Shown here: positions 1 through 8,206 of the stretch, one piece after another
Position numbering within the stretch: the stretch's first letter is position 1
How the letters are laid out: each line of letters opens with the position of its first letter
Assembly: GCA_910587515.1 (NCBI GenBank)
Contig: CAJULW010000021.1
Location: forward strand, 1 to 25,998
Length of the DNA: 25,998 nt
Direction of reading: 5' to 3'
Origin: an uncultured Duncaniella sp.
GTDB taxonomy: Bacteria; Bacteroidota; Bacteroidia; Bacteroidales; Muribaculaceae
Position numbers and translations under genes: made by a program
Notes under the pieces: model-generated
Database searches by the model: none
Seen by the model: the letters and a program-made list of their open reading frames with translations, nothing else
Told to the model about the DNA's origin: nothing

Positions 1-1
1 C

Positions 2-130
2 ATCCTTATTGACCGGAAAAATATTAAAAATGTCACCGGCAATGGCTTCTCCGTAAACGCCTGAAGAATATCCCCACCATTCTTCAGGCAAAAGGCTTCC
101 CCAAACATAGCCATCCGGCTTATAGTCCTG
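2..130 (-). pseudogene. Start-less fragment resembling endonuclease I family (runs off left edge)
   Basis: Directly after ligA on the same strand, one frame is open for 43 codons to the window edge and reads like a real protein: a GSLLPEEWWG segment, then GDIFNIFP and VNKD. This order resembles the endonuclease I family, where a SFPxSWWG-type segment precedes a DLHHLxP-type segment. That is a by-eye match over about 40 residues. The frame begins right after an in-frame TAG (131-133) and has no ATG and no signal peptide, so the visible part is 5'-truncated or frameshifted. The positions where the family carries catalytic histidines are occupied by other residues here (DIFN instead of DLHH), which suggests an inactive copy. 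A second open frame with an ATG at 114 also reaches the edge but has a less protein-like composition. Confidence 0.35.
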
Positions 131-144
131 CTACCTTTTTTATT

Positions 145-2175
145 TTACCCCTCAAGCATTTTCAGAAATTCAGTCTCATTGATGACGGGCACACCAAGAG
201 ATCGAGCCTTTTCAAGTTTGGACGGTCCCATGTTGTCTCCGGCAAGCACAAACGTTGTTTTTTTTGATATAGAACCTGAATTTTTACCCCCATTCTTTTC
301 TATGAGATCCTTATACTCCTCTCTCGAATGGATAGAGAACACCCCACTGATCACAATCGTTTTCCCGGTAAGGATATCAGAACGTTCTTCCATATCTTCT
401 TCCGGTAAAGCCATCGAAACCCCGTAATCACGTAAGCGGTTTATAATTTCTATATTTCCGGGGACACTTAGATAATCTATAATAGCATCCGCTATTTTGG
501 GCCCTATATCATCGATCGACGTAAGTTCATCCCTGCTCATTGATATAAGAGTATCGATATTTTTGACACCGCGGGCAAGTTTCCGGGCGACAGTCTCCCC
601 GACAAACGGAATTGAAAGGGCATAAATCACCCTGTCAAAAGGAACACTCTTGGAAGCTTCTACCCCATCGACGATTCGTTGTGCCGTACGCGGTCCGACA
701 CGATCCAGCATTTCCAGCTTTTCTTGTTTAAGAGTATAAAGATCAGAGATATTTCGTATCAGGCCAGAATCAAATAACAGAGCTGAATTTTCTTCTCCGA
801 CACCTTCTATATCCATGGCATGGCGGCCTACAAAGTGTTCGATACGCCCGATCATCTGCGGACGGCAACCGTATTTATTAGGACATTGCCATGAGGCTTC
901 ACCAGGAATACGTATCAGAGCTGTCCCGCAAGCTGGACAATGCGTGACAAACTTAACCGGTACAGTACCTTTTTCCCTTTCATTTTCGTCAACCCCTGTG
1001 ATTTTAGGTATTATCTCACCGCCTTTCTCCACATAAAGCATATCATGTTCGTATATGCCAAGCGACCTCACAATGTCTTCGTTATGAAGAGACGCGCGCT
1101 TCACGATCGTTCCTGAAAGCAATACCGGTTCAAGATTCGCCACAGGCGTGACTATCCCCATACGACCGACCTCAAACGACACGAAACGCAGACGTGTCAC
1201 AGCTCTTTCGGCCGCAAATTTATAGGCTATGGCCCATCTCGGTGATTTTGAAGTGTAACCGAGATTCAACTGCTGACGGATATTGTTGACTTTAAATACA
1301 AGTCCGTCTGTTGCTACGGGGAGATGCCTGCGTTCTTCGTCAAGACGCTTGATGAACGAATCGACATCTTCTATAGAATCCATCAGAGTCATCAGGTCGC
1401 TAACCTTAAACCCCCACGAACGGGCTTTGGTCATATTATCGTAGTGATTGTCGCACGGCAATTCGTCCGATATCAAATAATAGAAGTAAGCATCAAGCCC
1501 ACGACGTGATACCTCCGCTGAGTTCTGTAATTTAAGCGTTCCGGAGGCTGCGTTTCTCGGATTCGCAAAAAGAGGCTCCTCATTAAACGCTCTTTCCTCG
1601 TTAAGACGATCAAAGGCTTTCCAGGGGAGAACTATCTCTCCCCTGATTTCGAAAGCCTTCGGATAATCGTCGCCATGAAGCACCAAAGGGATACTTCTGA
1701 TCGTTTTGATATTATCTGTCACGTCATCACCTTTTTCACCGTCACCACGTGTGACAGCCCGCACAAGGCGACCGTTCTCATAGATCAATGAAATACTCGT
1801 TCCGTCAAATTTCATCTCTCCCACAACAGAGACGGATTTCAACCCATCGGTGTTGCCAAGCGATTCGTCGCAACGTCTCACCCACTCGTCCACCTCTTCC
1901 ATGCTATATGTGTTGCCCAACGACAACATTGGATGGACATGCGTGACTTGCGTGAATCCTTTCGTAATATCCGAACCGACACGATGAGATGGAGACAATG
2001 GATCGTCAAGTTCAGGATTCTCCCGCTCGAGACGTTCAAGCTCTTTCATCATCATATCATAATCATAATCACTTATAGTCGGATTGTTTTCGACATAATA
2101 AGCATGATTGTGGCGGTTAAGTTCACTTCGGAGCCAATTGATACGTTCGGATATCGACATGACAGGCATTATCAA
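145..2175 (-). CDS. ligA: NAD+-dependent DNA ligase LigA
   Basis: Seals nicks in duplex DNA during replication and repair, using NAD+ to adenylate its active-site lysine. All family domains are present in order: the N-terminal Ia domain with YYxxxxPxISDxxYD (about residues 26-40), the adenylation motif MKFDG with the catalytic lysine at residue 122, an OB-fold, a Cys4 zinc finger (CPAC...CPNKYGC, about 415-440), helix-hairpin-helix repeats with PFVGETVARKL and IDDIGPKIADAI, and a C-terminal BRCT domain (about 600-676). The length of 676 residues is typical. The first Met is at 2175, but Met6 (2160) gives an N-terminus closer to the family norm. It starts 27 bases after the glutamine synthetase stop and is probably co-transcribed with it. 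The assignment is secure. Confidence 0.97.
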   Translation of the reverse strand: MIMPVMSISERINWLRSELNRHNHAYYVENNPTISDYDYDMMMKELERLERENPELDDPLSPSHRVGSDITKGFTQVTHVHPMLSLGNTYSMEEVDEWVRRCDESLGNTDGLKSVSVVGEMKFDGTSISLIYENGRLVRAVTRGDGEKGDDVTDNIKTIRSIPLVLHGDDYPKAFEIRGEIVLPWKAFDRLNEERAFNEEPLFANPRNAASGTLKLQNSAEVSRRGLDAYFYYLISDELPCDNHYDNMTKARSWGFKVSDLMTLMDSIEDVDSFIKRLDEERRHLPVATDGLVFKVNNIRQQLNLGYTSKSPRWAIAYKFAAERAVTRLRFVSFEVGRMGIVTPVANLEPVLLSGTIVKRASLHNEDIVRSLGIYEHDMLYVEKGGEIIPKITGVDENEREKGTVPVKFVTHCPACGTALIRIPGEASWQCPNKYGCRPQMIGRIEHFVGRHAMDIEGVGEENSALLFDSGLIRNISDLYTLKQEKLEMLDRVGPRTAQRIVDGVEASKSVPFDRVIYALSIPFVGETVARKLARGVKNIDTLISMSRDELTSIDDIGPKIADAIIDYLSVPGNIEIINRLRDYGVSMALPEEDMEERSDILTGKTIVISGVFSIHSREEYKDLIEKNGGKNSGSISKKTTFVLAGDNMGPSKLEKARSLGVPVINETEFLKMLEG

Positions 2176-2202
2176 TTATTTGGTAGGATTTAATGGATAT
2201 TT

Positions 2203-3717
2203 TTATCCACAATAGAAATAACGGTTCACGATTCGTTGCATTTCAACCGGATCTGCGTTAAGACGGCCAGCAAGGTCTTTATCCTCAAAAGCCCGTAGCT
2301 GTTTGATCTGGTCGTCAATCATGGCCGGAGTGAACACATCACGTTTTTCATACATTTCACGTTGTTTTTCAAGACACTCGGCCGATTCCACACAGCATGT
2401 CGGCAGGGTCTCAAGACCTGCAAGTTTAGAAGCGTTTTCCTTGGCGTGTATGTTGACATCGACGTATGTGCGCGAAGCAATGGCAAGCGCTTCTTCCTTA
2501 TCGATCTCAAAACCGAAACGTGCCCCCACACACAATGCCGCCATCAGCTGATACACATTGGCCGAGCAGTCAGGAGAACGCATCTCAAATGTCTGCTTGG
2601 CATAGGTTTCCATTTCGCATTTGTCATTTGGGTTCACCTGCACACACATGTCTTTTCCGGATGTCCATCCAAGAGGCACACGTACGAGTACCGACCTATT
2701 GCGGTCACCCCAACAAATATTGGTAGGAGCCTCTTGATGAGGCACAAGACGGAGATAGCTTGTCGGATTCGTGTTGCCGAACGCGGTTATCGACGGAGCG
2801 AATGTCATCAGACCGGCTATTGCCCTACGCGCGTCGTCACTTAATTCCCTATTTTCAGTCTGTGTCACATTTACACCATCTTTCATCAGACGGATATGCA
2901 CATGGAAGCCAGAGCCGGCCTTACCCACAGTGATTTTAGGAGCAAAAGTGACATTCAGTCCTTCTTTGGCAGCAAGCTCTCTTATGATCCATTTGGCCAA
3001 CAATAACTGGTCTGCGGCCTTTAACGCAGGATTTGGCAGAAATTCGATTTCATTCTGCTCATATATAAGAGAATTATGCTTAAAATTGCCTACTTCCGAA
3101 TGTCCATATTTGATTTGGCCTCCGGTTGAAGCTATCAAAGACATGGCTTTGGTACGGAAACTGTTAAATTTCGCGAACGGCCCCGACTCGTGATAGCCCT
3201 TTTGATCAGTAGCCGGAAAAGTGCCTGGATCAGCTCCGATCACATAAAACTCAAGCTCACCCATACATTCAAATTCAAGACCTGAAACAGCGGTAAACTC
3301 ACGACAGGCCCTTTCCAACACGCTTCTCGGATCACTGTCAAGAGGATTGCCATCCTTGTCGAAATAACTGCACAGCATGGTAAGAGTCGGAATTTCAGCG
3401 AAAGGATCCCTGAACGCTGATTCGTAGCGAGGCATCACATAGAGGTCGCTGCGACCGGCTTCGATAAACGGGAACAAACTTGATCCGTCAACTCTTTCTC
3501 CTGTCGATAATATCGTTTCAAGATATTCAAGAGAATTAATGACAAAGTTAAGAGTCTTTAAACGACCGTCAGCGGCCGCATACATAAAATTGACCATCTC
3601 AATCCCTTCACGGCCGATGTAATCAATAATGTCATTACGCGTGAATGCAGACGCAGGCTTTTCCAAAACCCGCTCAAGATGATTGCGACTCATTTTTAAT
3701 TTTTTGTTGCTTTCCAT
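2203..3717 (-). CDS. Glutamine synthetase, type I-like (about 500 aa)
   Basis: Cytoplasmic ATP-dependent amide synthesis from glutamate and ammonia is the expected reaction. Visible motifs are the beta-grasp N-domain (residues about 25-115), the GELEFYV metal-binding segment (about 153-159), EQNEIEF (about 220-226), the ATP/metal loop GSGFHVHIRL with two histidines (about 268-277), the glutamate-binding SYLRLVPHQEAP (about 320-331), RNRSVLVRVP (about 339-348) and FEMRSPDCSANVY. At 504 residues it is far shorter than the type III enzymes common in Bacteroidota (about 730) and fits the type I fold. No obvious adenylylation-site tyrosine motif is seen near the C-terminus. It lies 37 bases after prfC and 27 before ligA on the same strand. 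A related gamma-glutamyl ligase activity cannot be excluded, so no gene symbol is given. Confidence 0.9.
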   Translation of the reverse strand: MESNKKLKMSRNHLERVLEKPASAFTRNDIIDYIGREGIEMVNFMYAAADGRLKTLNFVINSLEYLETILSTGERVDGSSLFPFIEAGRSDLYVMPRYESAFRDPFAEIPTLTMLCSYFDKDGNPLDSDPRSVLERACREFTAVSGLEFECMGELEFYVIGADPGTFPATDQKGYHESGPFAKFNSFRTKAMSLIASTGGQIKYGHSEVGNFKHNSLIYEQNEIEFLPNPALKAADQLLLAKWIIRELAAKEGLNVTFAPKITVGKAGSGFHVHIRLMKDGVNVTQTENRELSDDARRAIAGLMTFAPSITAFGNTNPTSYLRLVPHQEAPTNICWGDRNRSVLVRVPLGWTSGKDMCVQVNPNDKCEMETYAKQTFEMRSPDCSANVYQLMAALCVGARFGFEIDKEEALAIASRTYVDVNIHAKENASKLAGLETLPTCCVESAECLEKQREMYEKRDVFTPAMIDDQIKQLRAFEDKDLAGRLNADPVEMQRIVNRYFYCG

Positions 3718-3754
3718 TGGTATGTTGTGTTAGGTATTAATACTTTCCATTTTT

Positions 3755-5332
3755 TCAGAATTCACTGGAAAAATGGAATCTTATTTTAGGAAAATCATTT
3801 TGTGCCATCTGAAGGACATAGTTCGAATCAGCAAGAAAGACATCCCTGCCCTCACGATCGACAGCCATAAATTGGAATTTACGCTTCTTGAACGATGCAA
3901 GAGCCTCGGGGTCGTCGCTTTCTATCCAACAGGCCTTATAAAGCGACAACGGTTCCCAACGACATTGCGCTCCATATTCATGAAGCAGTCGATATTGAAT
4001 CACCTCGAACTGCAATTGTCCGACCGTGCCTATAATCTTCCGCCCGTTGAACTGGTTGACAAACAATTGCGCCACACCCTCATCCATAAGTTGCTGTATT
4101 CCTTTGTCAAGCTGTTTTGCCTTCATCGGATCACTGTTCTCTATATATTTGAACATTTCCGGAGAAAAACTCGGAAGTCCCTTGAAATGCAAAATCTCAC
4201 CCGATGTTACCGTATCTCCGATCTTGAAGTTGCCCGTATCAGGAATACCTACGATATCTCCAGGGAATGCTTCGTCAACTATGTTCTTTTTTTGCGCCAT
4301 GAAAGCGGTCGGAGCAGCGAATTTCATCGTTTTCCCGGAACGAACGTGTCGATAAGGCGCATTACGCTCGAATGTACCAGAGCAAACTTTGACGAATGCT
4401 ATACACGACCTATGGTTCGGATCCATATTGGCATGTATTTTGAATACAAATCCGGAAAAAGCTTCCTCTTCCGGATTGATAGCCCTCTCTTCCGCATTTA
4501 CCGGACGAGGCGATGGTGCGATCTTTACAAAACAATCAAGAAGCTCTTTGACCCCGAATGTGTTCAATGCCGAGCCGAAAAAGACAGGAGCTACCTTACC
4601 ATCCAGATATGAATCGACATCAAACTCTGGATACACGCCTTCTATCAACTCGAGATCTTCACGGAGTTTGGCAGCATCCGCTTCCCCGACATTTTCGTCG
4701 ATACGTGGATCATTCACCGATTCAATCTCAACCCTCTCGCTGACACGTTGCTTATCAGGTGTAAAAAGATCAAGTGAATGTTCAAAGATGTTATATACTC
4801 CCTTGAATTTAGCACCAATGTTTATCGGCCATGACAACGGACGCACATTGATTTTCAACTCACTTTCCAACTCGTCAAGTATGTCGAACGGATCACGGCC
4901 TTCCCGGTCAAGTTTGTTGACAAATATGATCACCGGGGTGTTGCGCATACGACAAACCTCCATGAGTTTACGCGTCTGTTGCTCCACACCTTTAGCCACA
5001 TCGACCACAATAATCACACTGTCAACAGCTGTCAGAGTGCGATAAGTATCTTCAGCAAAATCCTGGTGTCCGGGAGTGTCGAGAATATTTATTTTATAAT
5101 CCCCATAATTAAAACCCATAACGGATGTGGCCACAGAAATACCACGCTGTTTCTCTATCTCCATCCAATCCGACGTGGCTGTTTTTTTTATCTTGTTGGA
5201 TTTTACCGCACCGGCCACATGTATCGCACCACCGAAAAGCAACAATTTTTCGGTAAGCGTGGTCTTCCCGGCGTCAGGATGAGATATGATTGCAAACGTT
5301 CGTCTACGGGCTATTTCTTCTTTCAATGACAT
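3755..5332 (-). CDS. prfC: Peptide chain release factor 3 (RF3)
   Basis: Translational GTPase that recycles RF1/RF2 from the ribosome after termination. The G domain shows G1 SHPDAGKT (residues 17-24), a switch I region with QRGISV, G3 DTPGHQDF (85-92) and G4 NKLD (139-142). The DREGRDPFD continuation after G4 is typical of RF3 rather than EF-G or LepA. The C-terminal part ends with the RF3-type segments GQLQFEVIQYRL and PKIRFHFS. The length of 525 is normal for RF3. It is the first gene of the minus-strand run prfC, glutamine synthetase, ligA, and a Bacteroidota -7 box lies about 65 bases upstream. A long open frame on the opposite strand (3773-4612) is a coding shadow. Confidence 0.96.
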   Translation of the reverse strand: MSLKEEIARRRTFAIISHPDAGKTTLTEKLLLFGGAIHVAGAVKSNKIKKTATSDWMEIEKQRGISVATSVMGFNYGDYKINILDTPGHQDFAEDTYRTLTAVDSVIIVVDVAKGVEQQTRKLMEVCRMRNTPVIIFVNKLDREGRDPFDILDELESELKINVRPLSWPINIGAKFKGVYNIFEHSLDLFTPDKQRVSERVEIESVNDPRIDENVGEADAAKLREDLELIEGVYPEFDVDSYLDGKVAPVFFGSALNTFGVKELLDCFVKIAPSPRPVNAEERAINPEEEAFSGFVFKIHANMDPNHRSCIAFVKVCSGTFERNAPYRHVRSGKTMKFAAPTAFMAQKKNIVDEAFPGDIVGIPDTGNFKIGDTVTSGEILHFKGLPSFSPEMFKYIENSDPMKAKQLDKGIQQLMDEGVAQLFVNQFNGRKIIGTVGQLQFEVIQYRLLHEYGAQCRWEPLSLYKACWIESDDPEALASFKKRKFQFMAVDREGRDVFLADSNYVLQMAQNDFPKIRFHFSSEF

Positions 5333-5397
5333 TGCTAAATATACTTGATATATTTATGAATTTTAGAACTCAAAGAACACTCATTCGGTTCAGTCTG

Positions 5398-5405
5398 CAA
5401 AAATA
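5398..5405 (-). promoter_or_regulatory. Probable -7 box of the prfC operon
   Basis: Read on the minus strand the sequence is TATTTTTG, a full match to the Bacteroidota -7 consensus TAnnTTTG. It lies 65 bases before the prfC start codon. A convincing -33 TTTG is missing; only a CTTG 17 bases upstream is seen. It could alternatively be chance in this AT-rich spacer. Confidence 0.5.
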
Positions 5406-5472
5406 GCGTTTTTTCGCTTAATCAAGGCCGCAATAAATGTTTTTTCGCATAAAATATAGAACAATGTCAGAA

Positions 5473-5958
5473 TTACATGCCATCATGAAAATAGAGAGTA
5501 TCGACAGGGATAAGTACTGTTCCATGGTGAATTTCGTACCAAATTGTTATGTGACAGGGGATATCATGTGAAATGCTGTCTGTCACACCGTCAACGACAT
5601 ATTTGTCGATAGGCCAAGTCAATTCAAGAAAGCAGCGTCTGCCGCTAAAGATCTCATCACTTATAGCGATGTTGAGCAGTTCTATCCTTCCTTCATGTAA
5701 TATGCTGTTCGGCCCGATTACATCAATGGATTCAGGGATTCCCCTCTCGCGTATGTTCTGGAGTTTTACCATTGCGATAAAAGTCACACTGTCAGGGCGG
5801 ATTGCTCCGACATAGAAGCTACCCAACTTACGGAGCATGGCTATTGTATCGGTGGCCGTAAGTTGCTCTACACTGTCAACCTGCCGTTTGCCTCCACAAC
5901 CTCCACATATGAGCAAAAGCAACATTATTGAACCCTCAATAAATATCCTATTTGCCAT
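5473..5958 (-). CDS. Orphan small lipoprotein (161 aa)
   Basis: I do not recognise the family. The N-terminus has a short charged stretch, a hydrophobic run (IMLLLLI) and Cys21 in a CGGC context, consistent with a weak lipobox, so it is probably an outer-membrane or periplasmic lipoprotein. The mature part (residues about 22-161) mixes beta-rich segments such as RCFLELTWPIDKYVV and CHITIWYEI, with no enzymatic motif that I can see. It stands alone, 140 bases from prfC and downstream of a terminator, so it is probably a single-gene unit. The start at 5958 gives the only signal peptide with an n-region; the internal Met12 would leave almost none. Real by codon pattern and signal peptide, function unknown. 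Confidence 0.75.
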   Translation of the reverse strand: MANRIFIEGSIMLLLLICGGCGGKRQVDSVEQLTATDTIAMLRKLGSFYVGAIRPDSVTFIAMVKLQNIRERGIPESIDVIGPNSILHEGRIELLNIAISDEIFSGRRCFLELTWPIDKYVVDGVTDSISHDIPCHITIWYEIHHGTVLIPVDTLYFHDGM

Positions 5959-6010
5959 ATATCCTGTTATTATTTGTCAAATATCCGGTGACATTTTTCA
6001 CATAAAAACA

Positions 6011-6047
6011 AAGCCTTCTAAAAATCCTAACAGATTTTAGAAGGCTT
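6011..6047 (-). terminator. Rho-independent terminator after the 210-aa lipoprotein gene
   Basis: An inverted repeat of about 14 base pairs (AAGCCTTCTAAAA paired with TTTTAGAAGGCTT, one bulged A, loop about 6). Read on the minus strand it is followed by TTTGTTTTT. It starts 23 bases after the stop of the minus-strand lipoprotein gene at 6070 and insulates it from the next minus-strand gene at 5958. Confidence 0.8.
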
Positions 6048-6069
6048 CCGTAATTTTGTTTATCAACGC

Positions 6070-6702
6070 TTAGTTCTTTTCAGTTATTTCCCATGTTTCA
6101 GGATTGATGATATAACTTTCCTCGTAATATATCTGCTGAGTTTTGCCGGCATTTGTAACAGTTTCTTCTCCATCTTTGGTCACACGCATATACACTCTAA
6201 TCTCTTTTGATTCTATATTAATATCAGATATTGATTTAAAGGTGTATCCCTCAGGAGTCATGGCTTTTATTTCGTCAAGTGCCTTAACCAAGGCCTCCAC
6301 ATTGATTTTATCCGGAGTGAGATAAGGTGAATCCCATTTCCTGGGAGAAATTTTTGAATTCATCCTTGTATCCAAGTCGCCTACTCTTCCATCGGCATAG
6401 AAACATTGATTGTACACCTGGTCATTCTTATCGACAAGTTCCAACGACCAGTCATTGGTAGAACCTGAAAATTCATCATTTTCTATCATGCGTATTCCAT
6501 AGATGTGAAATTGCTCGGAATTGTTTTTTTCAAGGGACTTTACAATAGTATTTAACCCTTCTGTCGTTGAGAATTTTACACCATTTGAGGCTACGTCAGA
6601 TACCGCTTCTGTAATTGAACTTGCAGCTTTAGTCAGTTTGTCGCATGAAGTGGAGCCTAACATCAAAGCAGCCATGGCAGATAAGATTAAAAATTTATTC
6701 AT
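6070..6702 (-). CDS. Orphan lipoprotein (210 aa)
   Basis: Not recognised. The N-terminus MNKFLILSAMAALMLGSTSC is a lipoprotein signal peptide with Cys20 as the acylated residue; the SxSC context is looser than the enterobacterial lipobox but usual for Bacteroidota. A short amphipathic, Ala/Ser-rich stretch follows (about 24-40), then a mixed alpha/beta domain with DWSLELVDKNDQVYNQCFYADGR near residue 85-107 and a strand-rich C-terminus (EIRVYMRVTKDGEE, IYYEESYIINPETWEI). The closing pattern, with a tail of alternating strands, looks like a small periplasmic domain. It is flanked by its own promoter (6823-6854) and terminator (6011-6047), so it is monocistronic. Confidence 0.85.
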   Translation of the reverse strand: MNKFLILSAMAALMLGSTSCDKLTKAASSITEAVSDVASNGVKFSTTEGLNTIVKSLEKNNSEQFHIYGIRMIENDEFSGSTNDWSLELVDKNDQVYNQCFYADGRVGDLDTRMNSKISPRKWDSPYLTPDKINVEALVKALDEIKAMTPEGYTFKSISDINIESKEIRVYMRVTKDGEETVTNAGKTQQIYYEESYIINPETWEITEKN

Positions 6703-6822
6703 AATTAATAAAGATAATGAAATTGATGATTAGATTTATCTTACTCTCATAGTCATGTGATGCATAAAAACAGAAGAATGTTATTCCATTCAGAATTCTG
6801 TTACAAACAACGTCCTACCATG

Positions 6823-6854
6823 CAAAAATATAGATTTTGCAAACATTCTCCAAA
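6823..6854 (-). promoter_or_regulatory. Bacteroidota sigma-ABfr type promoter of the 210-aa lipoprotein
   Basis: On the minus strand TTTG (6851-6854) is followed after 20 bases by TATTTTTG (6823-6830), a full match to TTTG / TAnnTTTG. It predicts a 5' leader of about 110 bases before the start codon at 6702. Confidence 0.7.
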
Positions 6855-6874
6855 TCAATTCCCAACCATTTTTC

Positions 6875-6883
6875 GGGGGGGGG
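6875..6883. repeat. Homopolymeric G9 tract upstream of a promoter
   Basis: Nine consecutive G in an otherwise AT-rich spacer, 20 bases upstream of the -33 box of the lipoprotein promoter at 6823-6854. G/C runs of this length are prone to slipped-strand length changes, so it is a candidate contingency tract or a sequencing-error hotspot. Confidence 0.9.
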
Positions 6884-7265
6884 TAAATCATTAATACACA
6901 GCGCATTGTGATTTAAGAAAACAATATAATTTTTCTAATCTTAATTGTAGCATTGACCGCTCCTATAAGATCCAATTTGTTTACAAAATTTCTTTTTATG
7001 ACTATGATTAGGTATAATATTTCATTTATTGTCGTATATTTGTTCCCTATGGTTGGTTTCGCCAACGCGAACCGGACTACATTTGACTTTCGCTATTATG
7101 TTCCGCTAAATATTCTTCACTATATTTACCGATGAAAATGTCTTTTGGAAGTTATTCTGCATATTGCTATATATTGTATATGCCGTATTCTAACGCTCTT
7201 ATCAAATTATAAAAATTCCAACAGCTAAAAGAGTTGAAACAAAGATTATATCACAAACGAGAAAA
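6884..7265. other. Spacer without a convincing gene
   Basis: About 380 AT-rich bases between two divergent lipoprotein genes. A frame of 60 codons (6953-7135, plus) is open but has a random-looking composition. A TATATTTG sequence at 7035-7042 matches the -7 consensus without a -33 partner and without a clear gene starting after it. No RNA gene or repeat was seen. Confidence 0.5.
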
Positions 7266-7787
7266 ATGACACATATTCATATAATCATGATGATAGCAAC
7301 AACTATTTCCATGTTTGGGTTAACCGGATGTGGATATAGCGGCAAGCATGTTCCGGTTTCACAAAAGGGCACTGAGAATTTGGCTGCTCAGTACGCTGAA
7401 CAGATTACTATTGCCGAACTTCCAATAATGTTGGATAAATTGAAAAACGGCCAACTGGATTACGATTTCTTCGGAATATGCTCCCATCCGAAAGCATGTA
7501 TTTATTTCATGCAGGAGGGCGGAAAGTTCTATATCGACTATGAGGCGATAGCTCAGGAACAGCGTCCTTATCTGAAGAGAATCCGGGAATATGCCTCGGA
7601 ACAAGGTTTTCGGGTTGTGGAAACCACCTACGGCAACACCCCGATAGACTATGACGATATATCACAGGCTCCGGTACTAAGCCTGCGTATTGACACGGAT
7701 ATTGACAGCACAGCCGTTGTCGGAAGGAAACTGATGCACGATATCTTTCAAAACAACGACAGCACGCTCTATGATGTAGTGCCGTAA
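7266..7787 (+). CDS. Orphan lipoprotein (173 aa)
   Basis: Not recognised with confidence. The N-terminus has a hydrophobic run ending in FGLTGC (Cys22), a good lipobox, so the mature protein is expected to be membrane-anchored. The mature domain has a compact alpha/beta character: LAAQYAEQ...ELPIMLDKL (about 40-60), a central strand pair around FGICSHPKACIYFMQEGGKFYIDYE, a charged helix (QRPYLKRIREYASEQGF) and an ending APVLSLRIDTDID...LMHDIFQNNDSTLYDVVP. That C-terminal shape recalls small immunity-type proteins of Bacteroidota polymorphic toxin loci, but this is only an impression. Its stop lies 16 bases from the stop of the convergent membrane-protein gene at 7804. Confidence 0.85.
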   Translation: MTHIHIIMMIATTISMFGLTGCGYSGKHVPVSQKGTENLAAQYAEQITIAELPIMLDKLKNGQLDYDFFGICSHPKACIYFMQEGGKFYIDYEAIAQEQRPYLKRIREYASEQGFRVVETTYGNTPIDYDDISQAPVLSLRIDTDIDSTAVVGRKLMHDIFQNNDSTLYDVVP

Positions 7788-7803
7788 TATCGTCCCTCCA
7801 CAA

Positions 7804-8202
7804 TCATGCCGGTCCATGTAAAAATCCGAAGTGGAACATCAGTGCGAAATCAGCCACCGTCAAGGCTATGGCAATAAGAATGATTCTGATGAGCCTACGG
7901 CCGATGTGTTTCATACCTCGGTAGTATTCGCTGAGTGCCGTGCACCGTCCGGCTGTATATCGCAGCTTACAGAACAAATCGGGCAGAAAGCAGAGAGGAA
8001 TCCCTACGGCAAAAGCGATAGACCAACCGAGATAATGAAAAGCCAACGGAATGACAACCGGTATGAGTATCACAAACAGCCAGCAAAAGAAAAGCAGCGC
8101 ACCTCCGTTAAGGTTGTCATGCTCCCTCTTGCTCCATTCCTCTGCCACATACCATATGTAGTCGATGAAGCAGACCCGGTATTTGCTATTGCTTTCCTCC
8201 AT
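7804..8202 (-). CDS. Small multi-pass membrane protein, member 1 of a local family
   Basis: Unrecognised membrane protein of 132 residues when started at the ATG at 8202, which lies 4 bases after the stop of the upstream gene; a longer start at 8220 would overlap it. An N-terminal segment FIDYIWYV is followed by a charged loop, two hydrophobic stretches (about residues 36-57 and 62-78), a basic cytoplasmic-type segment with CKLRYTAGR and GMKHIGRRLIR, and a third hydrophobic stretch (about 105-128). The order [hydrophobic]D-x-[hydrophobic]-[aromatic]Y, two helices, a K/R-Y stretch, a basic helix and a last helix is shared with the products at 8628 and 9020. It appears to be the second gene of a minus-strand pair. 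Confidence 0.8.
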   Translation of the reverse strand: MEESNSKYRVCFIDYIWYVAEEWSKREHDNLNGGALLFFCWLFVILIPVVIPLAFHYLGWSIAFAVGIPLCFLPDLFCKLRYTAGRCTALSEYYRGMKHIGRRLIRIILIAIALTVADFALMFHFGFLHGPA

Positions 8203-8206
8203 GCTG

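Noticed and set aside
3773..4612. 279-codon open frame on the plus strand opposite prfC
   Set aside because: It lies entirely antisense to a certain gene, has no recognisable domain and has a composition typical of the reverse frame of a GTPase gene.
6953..7135. 60-codon plus-strand frame
   Set aside because: Random-looking hydrophobic and aromatic composition in an AT-rich spacer, with no promoter at the right distance from its ATG.
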